64,000 bases of DNA from Amycolatopsis sp. CA-230715 (GTDB lineage: Bacteria > Actinomycetota > Actinomycetes > Mycobacteriales > Pseudonocardiaceae), in assembly GCF_018736145.1 (NCBI RefSeq), contig NZ_CP059997.1, positions 2,851,501-2,915,500 on the forward strand, written 5' to 3'. Positions 57,181-64,000 of this stretch are shown in pieces; the stretch's first letter is position 1; every line of letters starts with the position of its first letter. Position numbers and translations under genes: made by a program. Under the pieces are notes generated by a model. It made no database searches. It saw only the letters and a list, made by a program, of their open reading frames with translations, and was not told where the DNA came from.

Positions 57181-58565
57181 CCGTCGGGGCGGATGTCGAC
57201 GACGGCGGATCCGGTGACGGAGTACGCGCGGAAGGCGTGCCCGCCCTCGTCGAGCAGCTCCTCGCCCGCGGGTGAGCCACCCGCGGGGACGATCCGGTAC
57301 GTGTGCTCGCCGTCCGCGGGCCCGTCGCCGAAGACGAGCCGGGTGGCGTGCGGGCCGCGGAAGAGTTCGAAGAGCCGCACCTGCTTGCCCTCGGCGGTGC
57401 GCAGCGGCGCGTCCGGCGCCCGGTCACCGGGCTGGACCGGACCGCCCCAAGCGCCGTCGCGGTAGCTGACGTTGAGCTGCTGGGTTTCCTCGCCGCGTTC
57501 GTTGGCGTCCGGGTCGCCGTCGGTGTACTTGCGCATCAGCTTGGTGCTCACCGCCAGCACGTACTCCGCGATCGCCCTGCGCTCAGTCTCGTAGCTGGCG
57601 AGCAGTTCCGCCGAGCCGTCCGCGAGCTTCCAGCCGAGGTTGTAGGCGTCCTGCACGCCGGTGTTGAGCCCCTGCCCACCGGTCGGCGGGTGCACGTGAG
57701 CCGCGTCGCCCGCGAGGAACACCCGGCCGGACCGGAACCGCTCGGCGAGCCGCACGTTCGGGCGCCACACGGTGGACCAGACCAGTTCGGTCAGCTCCAG
57801 ATCGGTCCGCCCGGAGAACCGGTCCACCTGCCGCTGCAGGACCTCCAGCGACGCGTCGACGGCGTCGTCGGGGAGCGGGGCCGCGAACTGGAAGTGCCGC
57901 CCGCCGGTCAGCGGGGTGAGCATGATCCCTTCCATCGGGTTCCCTTCGGAAGCGAACCAGTGCGCGTGCTCGTGGTCGAGCGCGTCGATGCGGACGTCGC
58001 CGAGCAGCATCCGGATCGACTCGTCGGTGACGCCCTCGAACGCGATGCCGAGCGCCTTGCGCACGAAACTGCGGCCGCCGTCGGCGCCGACGAGATGGTC
58101 CGCCCGCACCGCTTCGTCCCGGCCGTCGCGGCGCAGGGTCGCGGTGACCCCGGTTTCGTCCTGCGCGAAGCCGACCAGCTCGGTGCCCAGTTCGACGACC
58201 ACGCCGAACTCGGCGAGCCGGTCGCGCAGGATCTCCTCGGTGCGGGACTGCCCGAGGAACCACGGGGTCGTGTACGGGGCATCCGGCCGCGTCTCGGTCT
58301 TCGCGCCGAACTGCTCGCTCACCTCGGTGGTTTCGCCGCCGGCGTGCATGAGCATCGGCCACGGCGGCGCGCCCGCGGCGAGCACGGCATCGAGCACGCC
58401 GAGGTCTTCGAACACTTCGAGCGTGCGCGGCTGCAAGCCGTCGCCACGGGATCCGGCGAAGAACGCCTGCGCCTTTTCGGCGATGCGGACCTCGACGCCG
58501 TGGCGCGCGAGATCGATGGCGAGCGTGAGGCCGGTGGGCCCCGCCCCCGCGATGAGAACCTTCAT
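57165..58565 (-). CDS. FAD-dependent aromatic monooxygenase-like protein
   Basis: A 466-residue PheA/TfdB-type flavoprotein monooxygenase. The FAD Rossmann motif MKVLIAGAGPTGLTLAIDLARHG starts the protein, followed by the DG-type segment HLVGADGGRSFVRKALG near 155 and the GD motif VFLAGDAAHVHPPTGGQGLNTGVQDAYNL near 285. A thioredoxin-like C-terminal region is shortened. It likely hydroxylates an aromatic or polyketide substrate using NAD(P)H. The ATG at 58565 has CTGGAGGG upstream. It is divergent from a TetR gene, with a 12-bp palindrome between, and is likely repressed by it. Confidence 0.9.
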   Translation of the reverse strand: MKVLIAGAGPTGLTLAIDLARHGVEVRIAEKAQAFFAGSRGDGLQPRTLEVFEDLGVLDAVLAAGAPPWPMLMHAGGETTEVSEQFGAKTETRPDAPYTTPWFLGQSRTEEILRDRLAEFGVVVELGTELVGFAQDETGVTATLRRDGRDEAVRADHLVGADGGRSFVRKALGIAFEGVTDESIRMLLGDVRIDALDHEHAHWFASEGNPMEGIMLTPLTGGRHFQFAAPLPDDAVDASLEVLQRQVDRFSGRTDLELTELVWSTVWRPNVRLAERFRSGRVFLAGDAAHVHPPTGGQGLNTGVQDAYNLGWKLADGSAELLASYETERRAIAEYVLAVSTKLMRKYTDGDPDANERGEETQQLNVSYRDGAWGGPVQPGDRAPDAPLRTAEGKQVRLFELFRGPHATRLVFGDGPADGEHTYRIVPAGGSPAGEELLDEGGHAFRAYSVTGSAVVDIRPDGYIAR

Positions 58566-58596
58566 GACACCCTCCAGTGAATTTACGTTCAGTGAA

Positions 58597-58608
58597 TCTG
58601 AATTCAGA
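58597..58608. promoter_or_regulatory. 12-bp palindrome between monooxygenase and TetR genes (candidate operator)
   Basis: TCTGAATTCAGA is a perfect palindrome in the 78-bp gap between the two divergent starts. TTCAGTGAATCTGAA at 58589 adds a second overlapping partial dyad. The position suits binding by the adjacent TetR protein to repress both genes. Confidence 0.5.
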
Positions 58609-58643
58609 GTGACGGCTGTTAGCGTTCCTGTCAAGGAGGGCCG

Positions 58644-59264
58644 ATGACCACGAACAGGAAAGACAAGGCCGCGGAGACGGAGGCCGCGCTCAAGGCGGCG
58701 GCCGCACGGCTGTTCGTCGAACGCGGCTACCTCAGTACGAAGATCACCGACATCACCCGCGAAGCCGGGCGCGCGGCCGGGTCCTTCTACAACCACTTCA
58801 GCAGCAAGGAAAACCTGCTCGAAGCCCTGCTCAAGGACCTGGCCGACGCCGGGGACGAGGCCGCGGAGGAGCCGGGGCACAGTGCGGACTTCACCGACCC
58901 GGCGGCGATCCGCTACCACCTGCGGTCACTGTGGACGTTCTACCGCGACAACGCGGGCGCGATGCTCGCGGTGCGCCAGGCCGCGATGGTCGACGAGGAC
59001 TTCGGGGCGACGATGCGCCAGTTCGGCAAGGCCCAGCAGGACGAACTGCACGACCACCTCGACACGATCGTCGCGGCACCGGACATGAACCTGCCTGGCT
59101 CGCCGGAACTGAGCATCTCGATGATGACGCTGCTGCTGGATTCCTTCGCGCACCAATGGCTCTTCGGCCCCGCGACCGACGGCGTGCACAGGCCCGACGA
59201 CGAAGAAGCCATCGAAGCACTGACGCGCTTCATCTACCGGGGCCTGACCGGCAAAGACTACTGA
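58644..59264 (+). CDS. TetR-family transcriptional regulator
   Basis: A 206-residue TetR regulator. The helix-turn-helix domain is LKAAAARLFVERGYLSTKITDITREAGRAAGSFYNHFSSKENLLEALL near residues 16-65. The ligand-binding C-terminal domain is helical (IRYHLRSLWTFYRDNAGAMLAVRQAA, LSISMMTLLLDSFAHQWLFG). It is divergent from the FAD monooxygenase and probably represses it until a substrate-like ligand binds. The ATG at 58644 has GGAGGG upstream. A palindromic repeat pair follows its stop. Confidence 0.92.
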   Translation: MTTNRKDKAAETEAALKAAAARLFVERGYLSTKITDITREAGRAAGSFYNHFSSKENLLEALLKDLADAGDEAAEEPGHSADFTDPAAIRYHLRSLWTFYRDNAGAMLAVRQAAMVDEDFGATMRQFGKAQQDELHDHLDTIVAAPDMNLPGSPELSISMMTLLLDSFAHQWLFGPATDGVHRPDDEEAIEALTRFIYRGLTGKDY

Positions 59265-59287
59265 ACCCATGCCATGAAAGTGCCCAT

Positions 59288-59340
59288 GCCGTGAAAGTGG
59301 CTTTCGGGGCGCTCAATGCCCTGAAGGCCACCTTCGGGGC
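59288..59340. repeat. Pair of palindromic repeats (cluster 5)
   Basis: Units at 59288-59310 (GCCGTGAAAGTGGCTTTCGG...) and 59318-59340 (GCCCTGAAGGCCACCTTCGG...) lie 30 bases apart with a GCTCAAT spacer. They occupy the gap between convergent tetR-like and dapC genes. A partial third unit (GCCATGAAAG) is just upstream at about 59271. Confidence 0.8.
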
Positions 59341-59355
59341 ATGCGGGGGGAGAGA

Positions 59356-60462
59356 TCAGCTCGTGAGGCGGTCGGCGGCGGTCTCGACGCGTTCGTCGGT
59401 GCCGGTCAGCCCGATCCGCACGTGCTTCGCGCCGGCCGGGCCGTAGAAGGTTCCCGGCGCGACCAGGATCCCCTTGTCCGCGAGCCAGCCGACGGTCTGC
59501 CAGGCGTCCTCGTCGCGGGTGGCCCACAGGTAGAGCCCCGCCTCGGAGTGGTCGACGCGGAAACCGCTGTCCGCCAACGCTTTCCGCAGCACCTGGCGAC
59601 GGCGTTCGTACCGCCCGCGCTGGGCGGCGAGCGCTTCGTCGTCGGTCAGCGCGACGACCATCGCCTCCTGCACGGGCCGCGGCACGATCATGCCCGCGTG
59701 CTTGCGGATCGCGAGCAGGTCCGCGACGAGCGCGGGGTCGCCGGTCACGAACCCGGCGCGGTAGCTCGCCAGGTTCGCCGACTTCGACAGCGAATGCACG
59801 GCCAGGAGGTTGTCGAACCGCCCGCCGCACACCGACGGGTGCAGGATCGACAGCGGTTCGGTCTCCCAGCCGAGCGCGAGGTAGCACTCGTCGGAGACCA
59901 CGACGACATCGCGTTCGCGGGCCCATTCGACGACCTTGCGCAGGTGCTCCGGCCCGAGCACCCGGCCGGTCGGGTTGGACGGCGAGTTGAGCCAGAGCAT
60001 CGCGGGACGGCTCGGCCCCAGCTGGGTCAGCCCGTCCGCGCGGACGGGCTCGGCACCGGCGAGCAGCGCGCCGACCTCGTAGGTCGGGTACGCCAGCTCG
60101 GGAATGACCACCTGGTCGCCGGGCCCGGCGCCGAGCAGGCGCGGCAGCCAGGCGACGAGTTCCTTCGACCCGATGGTCGGGAGCACCGCATCCGGGTCGA
60201 TCCCGTCGATCCCGTGCCTGCGGCGCAGCGCGTCGATCGCGGCGCTGCGCAGCGCCGGGGTGCCGTGCGTCGCCGGGTAGCCGGGGATGTCCGACACCGA
60301 CGCCAGCGCGTCGCGGATGCTCGCCGGCACCGGGTCGACGGGCGTGCCGATCGAGAGGTCGACCACCCCGCCGGGGTGCGACCTCGCCTTTTCGCCGTAC
60401 TCGGTCAGCGCGTCCCACGGGAAGTCGGGAAGCGCGGAGGCACCGCGTGCCGCTCGGCTCAT
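59356..60462 (-). CDS. dapC: Succinyldiaminopimelate aminotransferase DapC
   Basis: A 368-residue class I PLP aminotransferase, homologous to mycobacterial Rv1178, which also lies just after fdxC. The domain reads VVDLSIGTPVDPVPASIRDALASV, IPGYPATHGTPALRSAAIDALRRRHGI, SPSNPTGRVLGPEHLRKVVEWA, VVVSDECYLALGW, and the PLP-lysine segment HSLSKSANLASYRAGFVTG. It converts the ketone intermediate to N-succinyl-LL-diaminopimelate. The ATG at 60462 overlaps the fdxC stop (ATGA). With dapD and dapE it supplies lysine and peptidoglycan diaminopimelate. Confidence 0.92.
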   Translation of the reverse strand: MSRAARGASALPDFPWDALTEYGEKARSHPGGVVDLSIGTPVDPVPASIRDALASVSDIPGYPATHGTPALRSAAIDALRRRHGIDGIDPDAVLPTIGSKELVAWLPRLLGAGPGDQVVIPELAYPTYEVGALLAGAEPVRADGLTQLGPSRPAMLWLNSPSNPTGRVLGPEHLRKVVEWARERDVVVVSDECYLALGWETEPLSILHPSVCGGRFDNLLAVHSLSKSANLASYRAGFVTGDPALVADLLAIRKHAGMIVPRPVQEAMVVALTDDEALAAQRGRYERRRQVLRKALADSGFRVDHSEAGLYLWATRDEDAWQTVGWLADKGILVAPGTFYGPAGAKHVRIGLTGTDERVETAADRLTS

Positions 60463-60779
60463 TCGCCCTGCGGCGCGAGTGCCTTGATCCAGTCGGGGTC
60501 GTCGCTGACCTTGCCGACCTTGGACGCCCCGCCGGGGGAACCGAGCTTGTCGAAGAAGTCCACGTTGGCCTTGGTGTAGTCGGCCCAGTCGTCGGGGACG
60601 TCGTCCTCGTAGTAGATGGCCTCGACCGGGCACACCGGCTCGCAGGCGCCGCAGTCGACGCACTCGTCGGGGTGGATGTAGAGCATCCGGTCGCCCTCGT
60701 AGATGCAGTCGACGGGGCACTCGTCGATGCAAGCCTTGTCGAGCACATCGACGCAGGGCTCGGCGATCACATAGGTCAC
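60459..60779 (-). CDS. fdxC: 7Fe ferredoxin FdxC
   Basis: A 106-residue 7Fe ferredoxin. Cysteines 9, 17, 21 and 25 (CVDVLDKACIDECPVDC) and 40, 43, 46 and 50 (CVDCGACEPVC) form the 3Fe-4S and 4Fe-4S sites, with a 50-residue C-terminal extension (DDWADYTKANVDFFDKLGSPGGA) typical of actinobacterial FdxA/C. It transfers electrons in the cytosol, possibly to P450s or reductases. The GTG at 60779 has AGGAG about six bases upstream. It is coupled to dapC (ATGA overlap). Confidence 0.94.
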   Translation of the reverse strand: MTYVIAEPCVDVLDKACIDECPVDCIYEGDRMLYIHPDECVDCGACEPVCPVEAIYYEDDVPDDWADYTKANVDFFDKLGSPGGASKVGKVSDDPDWIKALAPQGE

Positions 60780-60918
60780 TGCGCTCTCCTGCTGTTCCTC
60801 AAGTCCGTCACTCCTTGGCGCCCGGCCGACATTACGCGGCCACGGGCGTCCCTTCCCTGGTGAGGCAACCCTTAGCGGCCGGAACACCCGGTCCCGGCAT
60901 ACCCCCGGTATGGCGACG

Positions 60919-61098
60919 TTACCGCGATTTGCGGCCCCGTGGCGGCGGCGTCCTGCTGTCGCCGGTGACCACGAACTTCGGCTTCGGCTTCTCGGCCTCG
61001 TCCTCGCTCTTCTTGCTCCCGACCGCACGGTTGAAGCCGTCCGCGATCTCCTTGACGAGGTCGTCGTTGTGCCGGTCGTCCTTGCGCGCGATGCTCAT
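60919..61098 (-). CDS. Small basic protein of unknown function
   Basis: A 59-residue charged protein: SIARKDDRHNDDLVKEIADG, then FNRAVGSKKSEDEAEKPKPKFVVTGDS and a TPPPRGRKSR tail. It is highly hydrophilic and likely soluble or nucleic-acid-interacting. The ATG at 61098 has GGGAGGG upstream; the frame extends to 61134 without a better site. It lies 140 bases upstream of fdxC on the same strand and is divergent from the GNAT gene. I recognise no family; the 47-bp divergent gap is short. Confidence 0.65.
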   Translation of the reverse strand: MSIARKDDRHNDDLVKEIADGFNRAVGSKKSEDEAEKPKPKFVVTGDSRTPPPRGRKSR

Positions 61099-61147
61099 CC
61101 GACCCTCCCTGGTCCTTCGCGGGCTCCTCGTCACAATCTAACGCGTG

Positions 61148-61882
61148 ATGACCAGCGAGGCGCTCGAATCCGCGTGCGCGGCCGCATGGCGGGCAGCGGT
61201 CGAAGCCCGGCTCGGCGGCTGGCTGCTGCGCTGGGCGGACGGGTTCACCGGGCGCGCGAACAGCGCGCTCGCGGTCGGCGATCCCGGGATGCCGGTACCG
61301 GAAGCGTTGCGCGCGGTATGTGAGTTCAGCCACTCCCACCGGATTCCGCCGGTCGTCCAGGCCGTACACGGCAGCGAGAACGAAGCGGCGATCGCGGCGG
61401 CGGGCTGGGTCGAACACAGCACGCACCCGGCCGGTCACGAAGTGTCGGTGCTGCTCGGTGCCGCGGGATCCGCGGCGGGCGGCGCCGAAATACTGACGGA
61501 ACCCGTCGGCGAGTGGTGGGAGCTGTGCGCGGGGACCGCGGAGCCGTCGGAAGCGCAGCGGTACGTCCTGACCACCGGCGACGTGGGCTACGGCGTCGTG
61601 CGCGCCGGAGCCGAGGTGGCAGGCGCGGTGCGCGCCGCGGTCGTCGGCGACCTGCTGCACGTATCCAGGCTCGCGGTGCGCCCCTCCTTTCGGCGACGCG
61701 GGTTCGCGGTGGCCCTCATGAGCGCTGCCGGGCGGTGGGCGGCGGGCCGCGACTGCGTCTTGCAGGTTTCGGTAAGGAACGCGGCCGCGCTCGCGTTGTA
61801 CGGACGGCTCGGGTTCACCGAGCACCACCGGTACCGGTACTGGGTGCCACCACAGACCACGTGCGAGGATCCGAAGTCGTGA
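61148..61882 (+). CDS. GNAT acetyltransferase
   Basis: A 244-residue GNAT-type acetyltransferase. The N-terminal half resembles an inactive GNAT-like domain (RLGGWLLRWADGFTGRANSALAVGD). The C-terminal half has the acetyl-CoA loop LLHVSRLAVRPSFRRRGFAVALMSAAGRWAAGRDC and VSVRNAAALALYGRLGFTEHHRYRYW, where RRRGFA is the binding motif. The GTG/ATG at 61145/61148 lacks a clear ribosome-binding site. Its stop overlaps the fbiA start (GTGA), so it is translated with the F420 genes. Substrate unknown. Confidence 0.85.
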   Translation: MTSEALESACAAAWRAAVEARLGGWLLRWADGFTGRANSALAVGDPGMPVPEALRAVCEFSHSHRIPPVVQAVHGSENEAAIAAAGWVEHSTHPAGHEVSVLLGAAGSAAGGAEILTEPVGEWWELCAGTAEPSEAQRYVLTTGDVGYGVVRAGAEVAGAVRAAVVGDLLHVSRLAVRPSFRRRGFAVALMSAAGRWAAGRDCVLQVSVRNAAALALYGRLGFTEHHRYRYWVPPQTTCEDPKS

Positions 61883-62877
61883 AAATCGTTGTAGTCGTCG
61901 GCGGGGTGGGCGGCGCCCGCTTCCTGCTCGGCGTGAAAGCCGCACTCGGCATGCCCGCGATCGGGGCCGCACCCGATTCGCCGCACGAGATCACCGCCGT
62001 GGTCAACACCGGCGACGACGTGTGGATGCACGGGCTCCGGATCTGTCCCGACCTCGACACCTGCATGTACACCCTCGGCGGCGGGATCGACACCGCCCGC
62101 GGCTGGGGCCACGCGGGCGAGACGTGGACGGTCAAGGAGGAGCTCGCCGCCTACGGTGCCGAGCCGAGCTGGTTCGGGCTCGGCGACAAGGACATCGCCA
62201 CGCACCTAATCCGCACGCGCATGCTGCGCGCGGGCTACCCGTTGTCGGCGGTGACCGAGGCGCTGTGCGACCGGTGGCAGCCGGGCGTGCGGCTGCTGCC
62301 GATGTCGGACGACCGGGTGGAAACCCACGTCGTGGTCGACGACCCCGAGCAGCCGGATCAGGAGAAGGCGCTGCACTTCCAGGAGTGGTGGGTCCGCTAC
62401 CGCGCCGAGCTGCCCGCGCGCTCGATCGTGCCGATCGGCGCCGACGAATCGGCACCGGGACCCGGCGTGGTGGACGCGATCACGCAGGCCGACGCGGTGC
62501 TGCTCGCGCCGTCGAACCCGGTGGTCTCGGTCGGCACCGTGCTCTCGGTGCCCGGCGTGCGCGAAGCGCTGCGCAAGACCGCGGGCGGCGTCGTCGGCAT
62601 CTCCCCCATCATCGGCGGGAAACCGTTGCGCGGCATGGCAGACGCGTGCCTCACCGCGATCGGGGTGGAGACCTCGGCGGAGGCCGTCGGGCGGCACTAC
62701 GGCGCGCGGCAGACCACCGCGGACGGCGTGCTCGACGGCTGGCTCGTGCAGTCCGGCGAGTCCGCCGACGTGCCGGGCGTCGCGGTGCGCGCGGTACCCC
62801 TTCTCATGTCCGATGTGGACGCCACCGCGGCCATGGCAAGGGCCGCACTCGAACTGTCCGGAGTGGACGTTGCCTGA
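61879..62877 (+). CDS. fbiA: F420 biosynthesis transferase FbiA (CofD)
   Basis: A 332-residue CofD/FbiA enzyme that joins the phosphoenolpyruvyl (or lactyl) group to Fo to make dehydro-F420-0. The phosphate-binding N-terminus VVVVGGVGGARFLLGVKAAL, NTGDDVWMHGLRICPDLDTCMYTLGG and GDKDIATHLIRTRMLRAGYPLS are diagnostic. LLAPSNPVVSVGTVLSVPGVREAL and SPIIGGKPLRG follow. The GTG at 61879 overlaps the GNAT stop. fbiB starts within its last codons (TTG 62870). F420 supports many reductases in actinobacteria, including drug activation in mycobacteria. Confidence 0.93.
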   Translation: MKIVVVVGGVGGARFLLGVKAALGMPAIGAAPDSPHEITAVVNTGDDVWMHGLRICPDLDTCMYTLGGGIDTARGWGHAGETWTVKEELAAYGAEPSWFGLGDKDIATHLIRTRMLRAGYPLSAVTEALCDRWQPGVRLLPMSDDRVETHVVVDDPEQPDQEKALHFQEWWVRYRAELPARSIVPIGADESAPGPGVVDAITQADAVLLAPSNPVVSVGTVLSVPGVREALRKTAGGVVGISPIIGGKPLRGMADACLTAIGVETSAEAVGRHYGARQTTADGVLDGWLVQSGESADVPGVAVRAVPLLMSDVDATAAMARAALELSGVDVA

Positions 62878-64000
62878 ACAGACCCCGCTGTCCGACCACG
62901 CGGCACCCCGTATCGAGATCCTGCCGGTCGAAGGCCTGCCGGAGTTCCGGCCGGGCGCCGACCTGACCGGGGCGATCGCCTCGGCCGCGCCGTGGCTGCG
63001 CTCCGGTGACGTGCTGGTGGTGACCAGCAAGATCGTCTCCAAGGCCGAGGGCAGGCTCGTCACCGTGCCGGAAGACCCCGAAGCGCGCGACGCCGCACGC
63101 CGCAAGCTCGTCGAGGAAGAAGCGGTCAGGGTGATCGCCAGGATCGCGCGGACGATGATCACCGAAAACCGGCTCGGCATCGTGCAGGCCGCGTCCGGTG
63201 TGGACGCGTCCAATGTGGCCGGGAACGAGGTGGCGCTGCTGCCAGCCGACCCGGACGCGAGCGCGCTGGCGCTGCGCAACGGGTTGCGCGAGCGGCTCGG
63301 CGTGGAGATCGCGGTCGTGGTCACCGACACCATGGGCAGGGCGTGGCGGATCGGGCAGACCGACGCCGCGATCGGGGCCAGCGGGCTGCGGGTGCTGCAC
63401 GCCTACGCGGGCGCGGTGGACGAGCAGGGCAACGAGCTCGCGGTGACCGAGGTGGCGATCGCCGACGAGCTGGCCGCCGCGGCAGATCTGGTGAAGGGCA
63501 AGCTCGGCGGTACCCCGGTGGCCGTGGTGCGCGGGTTCGACATCGTCGACGACGGTTCGACCGCGCGGAAGCTGGTGCGCCCGGTCGAAGAGGACCTGTT
63601 CCGGCTCGGCACGAACGAGGCACTGGCGCAGGGCAGGCGCGAGGCGGTGCTCACCCGCCGCTCGGTGCGCGCGTTCAGCGAGTCCGAAGTGGACCCCGAG
63701 ACGATGCGCCGCGCGATCGGCGCGGCGCTCACCGCGCCCGCACCGCACCACACGCGCCCGGTCCGGTTCGTCTGGCTGCGCGATCCCGCGAAGCGGAAGG
63801 CGCTGCTGACCGCGATGCGGGAGTCGTGGCGCGCCGACCTCTCCGGTGACGAGTTCACCGAGGAGCAGATCGAAAAACGGCTCAGCAGGGGCGATATCCT
63901 CTTCGACGCGCCGGAGGTGGTGATCCCGTTCCTGGTCCCCGAGGGCGCGCACACCTACCCCGACGTGCGGCGCAACGCTTGCGAGCACACGATGTTCACC
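62870..64000 (+). CDS. fbiB: F420:glutamate ligase FbiB, 3' end cut by window edge
   Basis: 377 residues are visible. The N-terminal CofE domain adds glutamates to F420: ILPVEGLPEFRPGADLTGAIASAAPWLRSGDVLVVTSKIVSKAEGR, EEEAVRVIARIARTMI and VVVTDTMGRAWRIGQTDAAIGASGLRVLH. From about residue 255 (RREAVLTRRSVRAFSESEVDPETMRRAI) a nitroreductase-like FMN domain begins, as in mycobacterial FbiB, which reduces dehydro-F420. The C-terminal part lies beyond the right edge. TTG 62870 overlaps fbiA by eight bases; the frame has no better start. Confidence 0.92.
   Translation, partial: MPEQTPLSDHAAPRIEILPVEGLPEFRPGADLTGAIASAAPWLRSGDVLVVTSKIVSKAEGRLVTVPEDPEARDAARRKLVEEEAVRVIARIARTMITENRLGIVQAASGVDASNVAGNEVALLPADPDASALALRNGLRERLGVEIAVVVTDTMGRAWRIGQTDAAIGASGLRVLHAYAGAVDEQGNELAVTEVAIADELAAAADLVKGKLGGTPVAVVRGFDIVDDGSTARKLVRPVEEDLFRLGTNEALAQGRREAVLTRRSVRAFSESEVDPETMRRAIGAALTAPAPHHTRPVRFVWLRDPAKRKALLTAMRESWRADLSGDEFTEEQIEKRLSRGDILFDAPEVVIPFLVPEGAHTYPDVRRNACEHTMFT

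Overview
The window is 64 kb of very GC-rich DNA with short intergenic gaps, many GTG starts and many 4-base GTGA/ATGA overlaps, which points to an actinobacterium. Gene content and order match the mycobacterial core: O-methyltransferase, sigE, rseA, htrA, tatB, mrp, MgtE-N protein, lpqY-sugABC, corA, gpgS, LOG proteins, dapE, dapD, dapC, fdxC, tagA and DUF3117. The AT-poor style, dispersed GCCCCGAAGGTGGCCTTCGG-type palindromes, DUF397 and the absence of mycolate genes suggest a Pseudonocardiales member (Amycolatopsis-like). That placement is an inference.

Left part (1-8.1 kb): an acyl-CoA synthetase cut by the left edge, an alpha/beta hydrolase, a DUF2332 protein and a MaoC hydratase, all on the minus strand. 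Divergent from them is corA, behind a long leader that holds a small Pro-containing open reading frame and several mutually exclusive inverted repeats. A translationally coupled metallophosphoesterase, ParB-like and PIG-L deacetylase trio follows.

Accessory island (8.1-16.1 kb): two tandem secreted propeller-like paralogues; a decaying array of cysteine-rich lipoprotein genes (two intact, two broken); a 1.13-kb internally deleted IS66-type element with perfect 14-bp ends and an 8-bp target duplication; a DUF222-HNH endonuclease gene; and an orphan DUF397 gene.

Central part (16.1-42.8 kb): the lpqY-sugABC sugar importer, a stress protein, an OmpA-like lipoprotein, an acyl-CoA dehydrogenase, a slipin, a lower-GC two-gene cassette of unknown function, an APH(6)-like kinase, a soluble PRC-MgtE_N-CBS protein coupled to a DUF1003 protein, and mrp. 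Next comes the envelope-stress block sigE-rseA-htrA with convergent tatB, then an O-methyltransferase, an MFS/LysR divergent pair, leucyl aminopeptidase, DUF3117, an enoyl-CoA hydratase and tagA. A chain of overlapping minus-strand genes ends at a PadR regulator.

Right part (42.8-64 kb): cydABDC (with a CydA that lacks almost the whole Q-loop), an SRPBCC/MFS pair, gpgS, an acyltransferase, two LOG proteins (the second apparently starting at ATT), lysine/diaminopimelate genes dapE, dapD and dapC with ferredoxin fdxC, a CHAD protein, a flavin monooxygenase/TetR divergent pair, and the F420 genes fbiA and fbiB, the latter cut by the right edge. Five clusters of a 23-bp palindrome, often paired at a 30-bp period, sit mostly between convergent genes.

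Coordinates of short sites were counted by eye and may be off by a base or two. No searches or folding programs were run.
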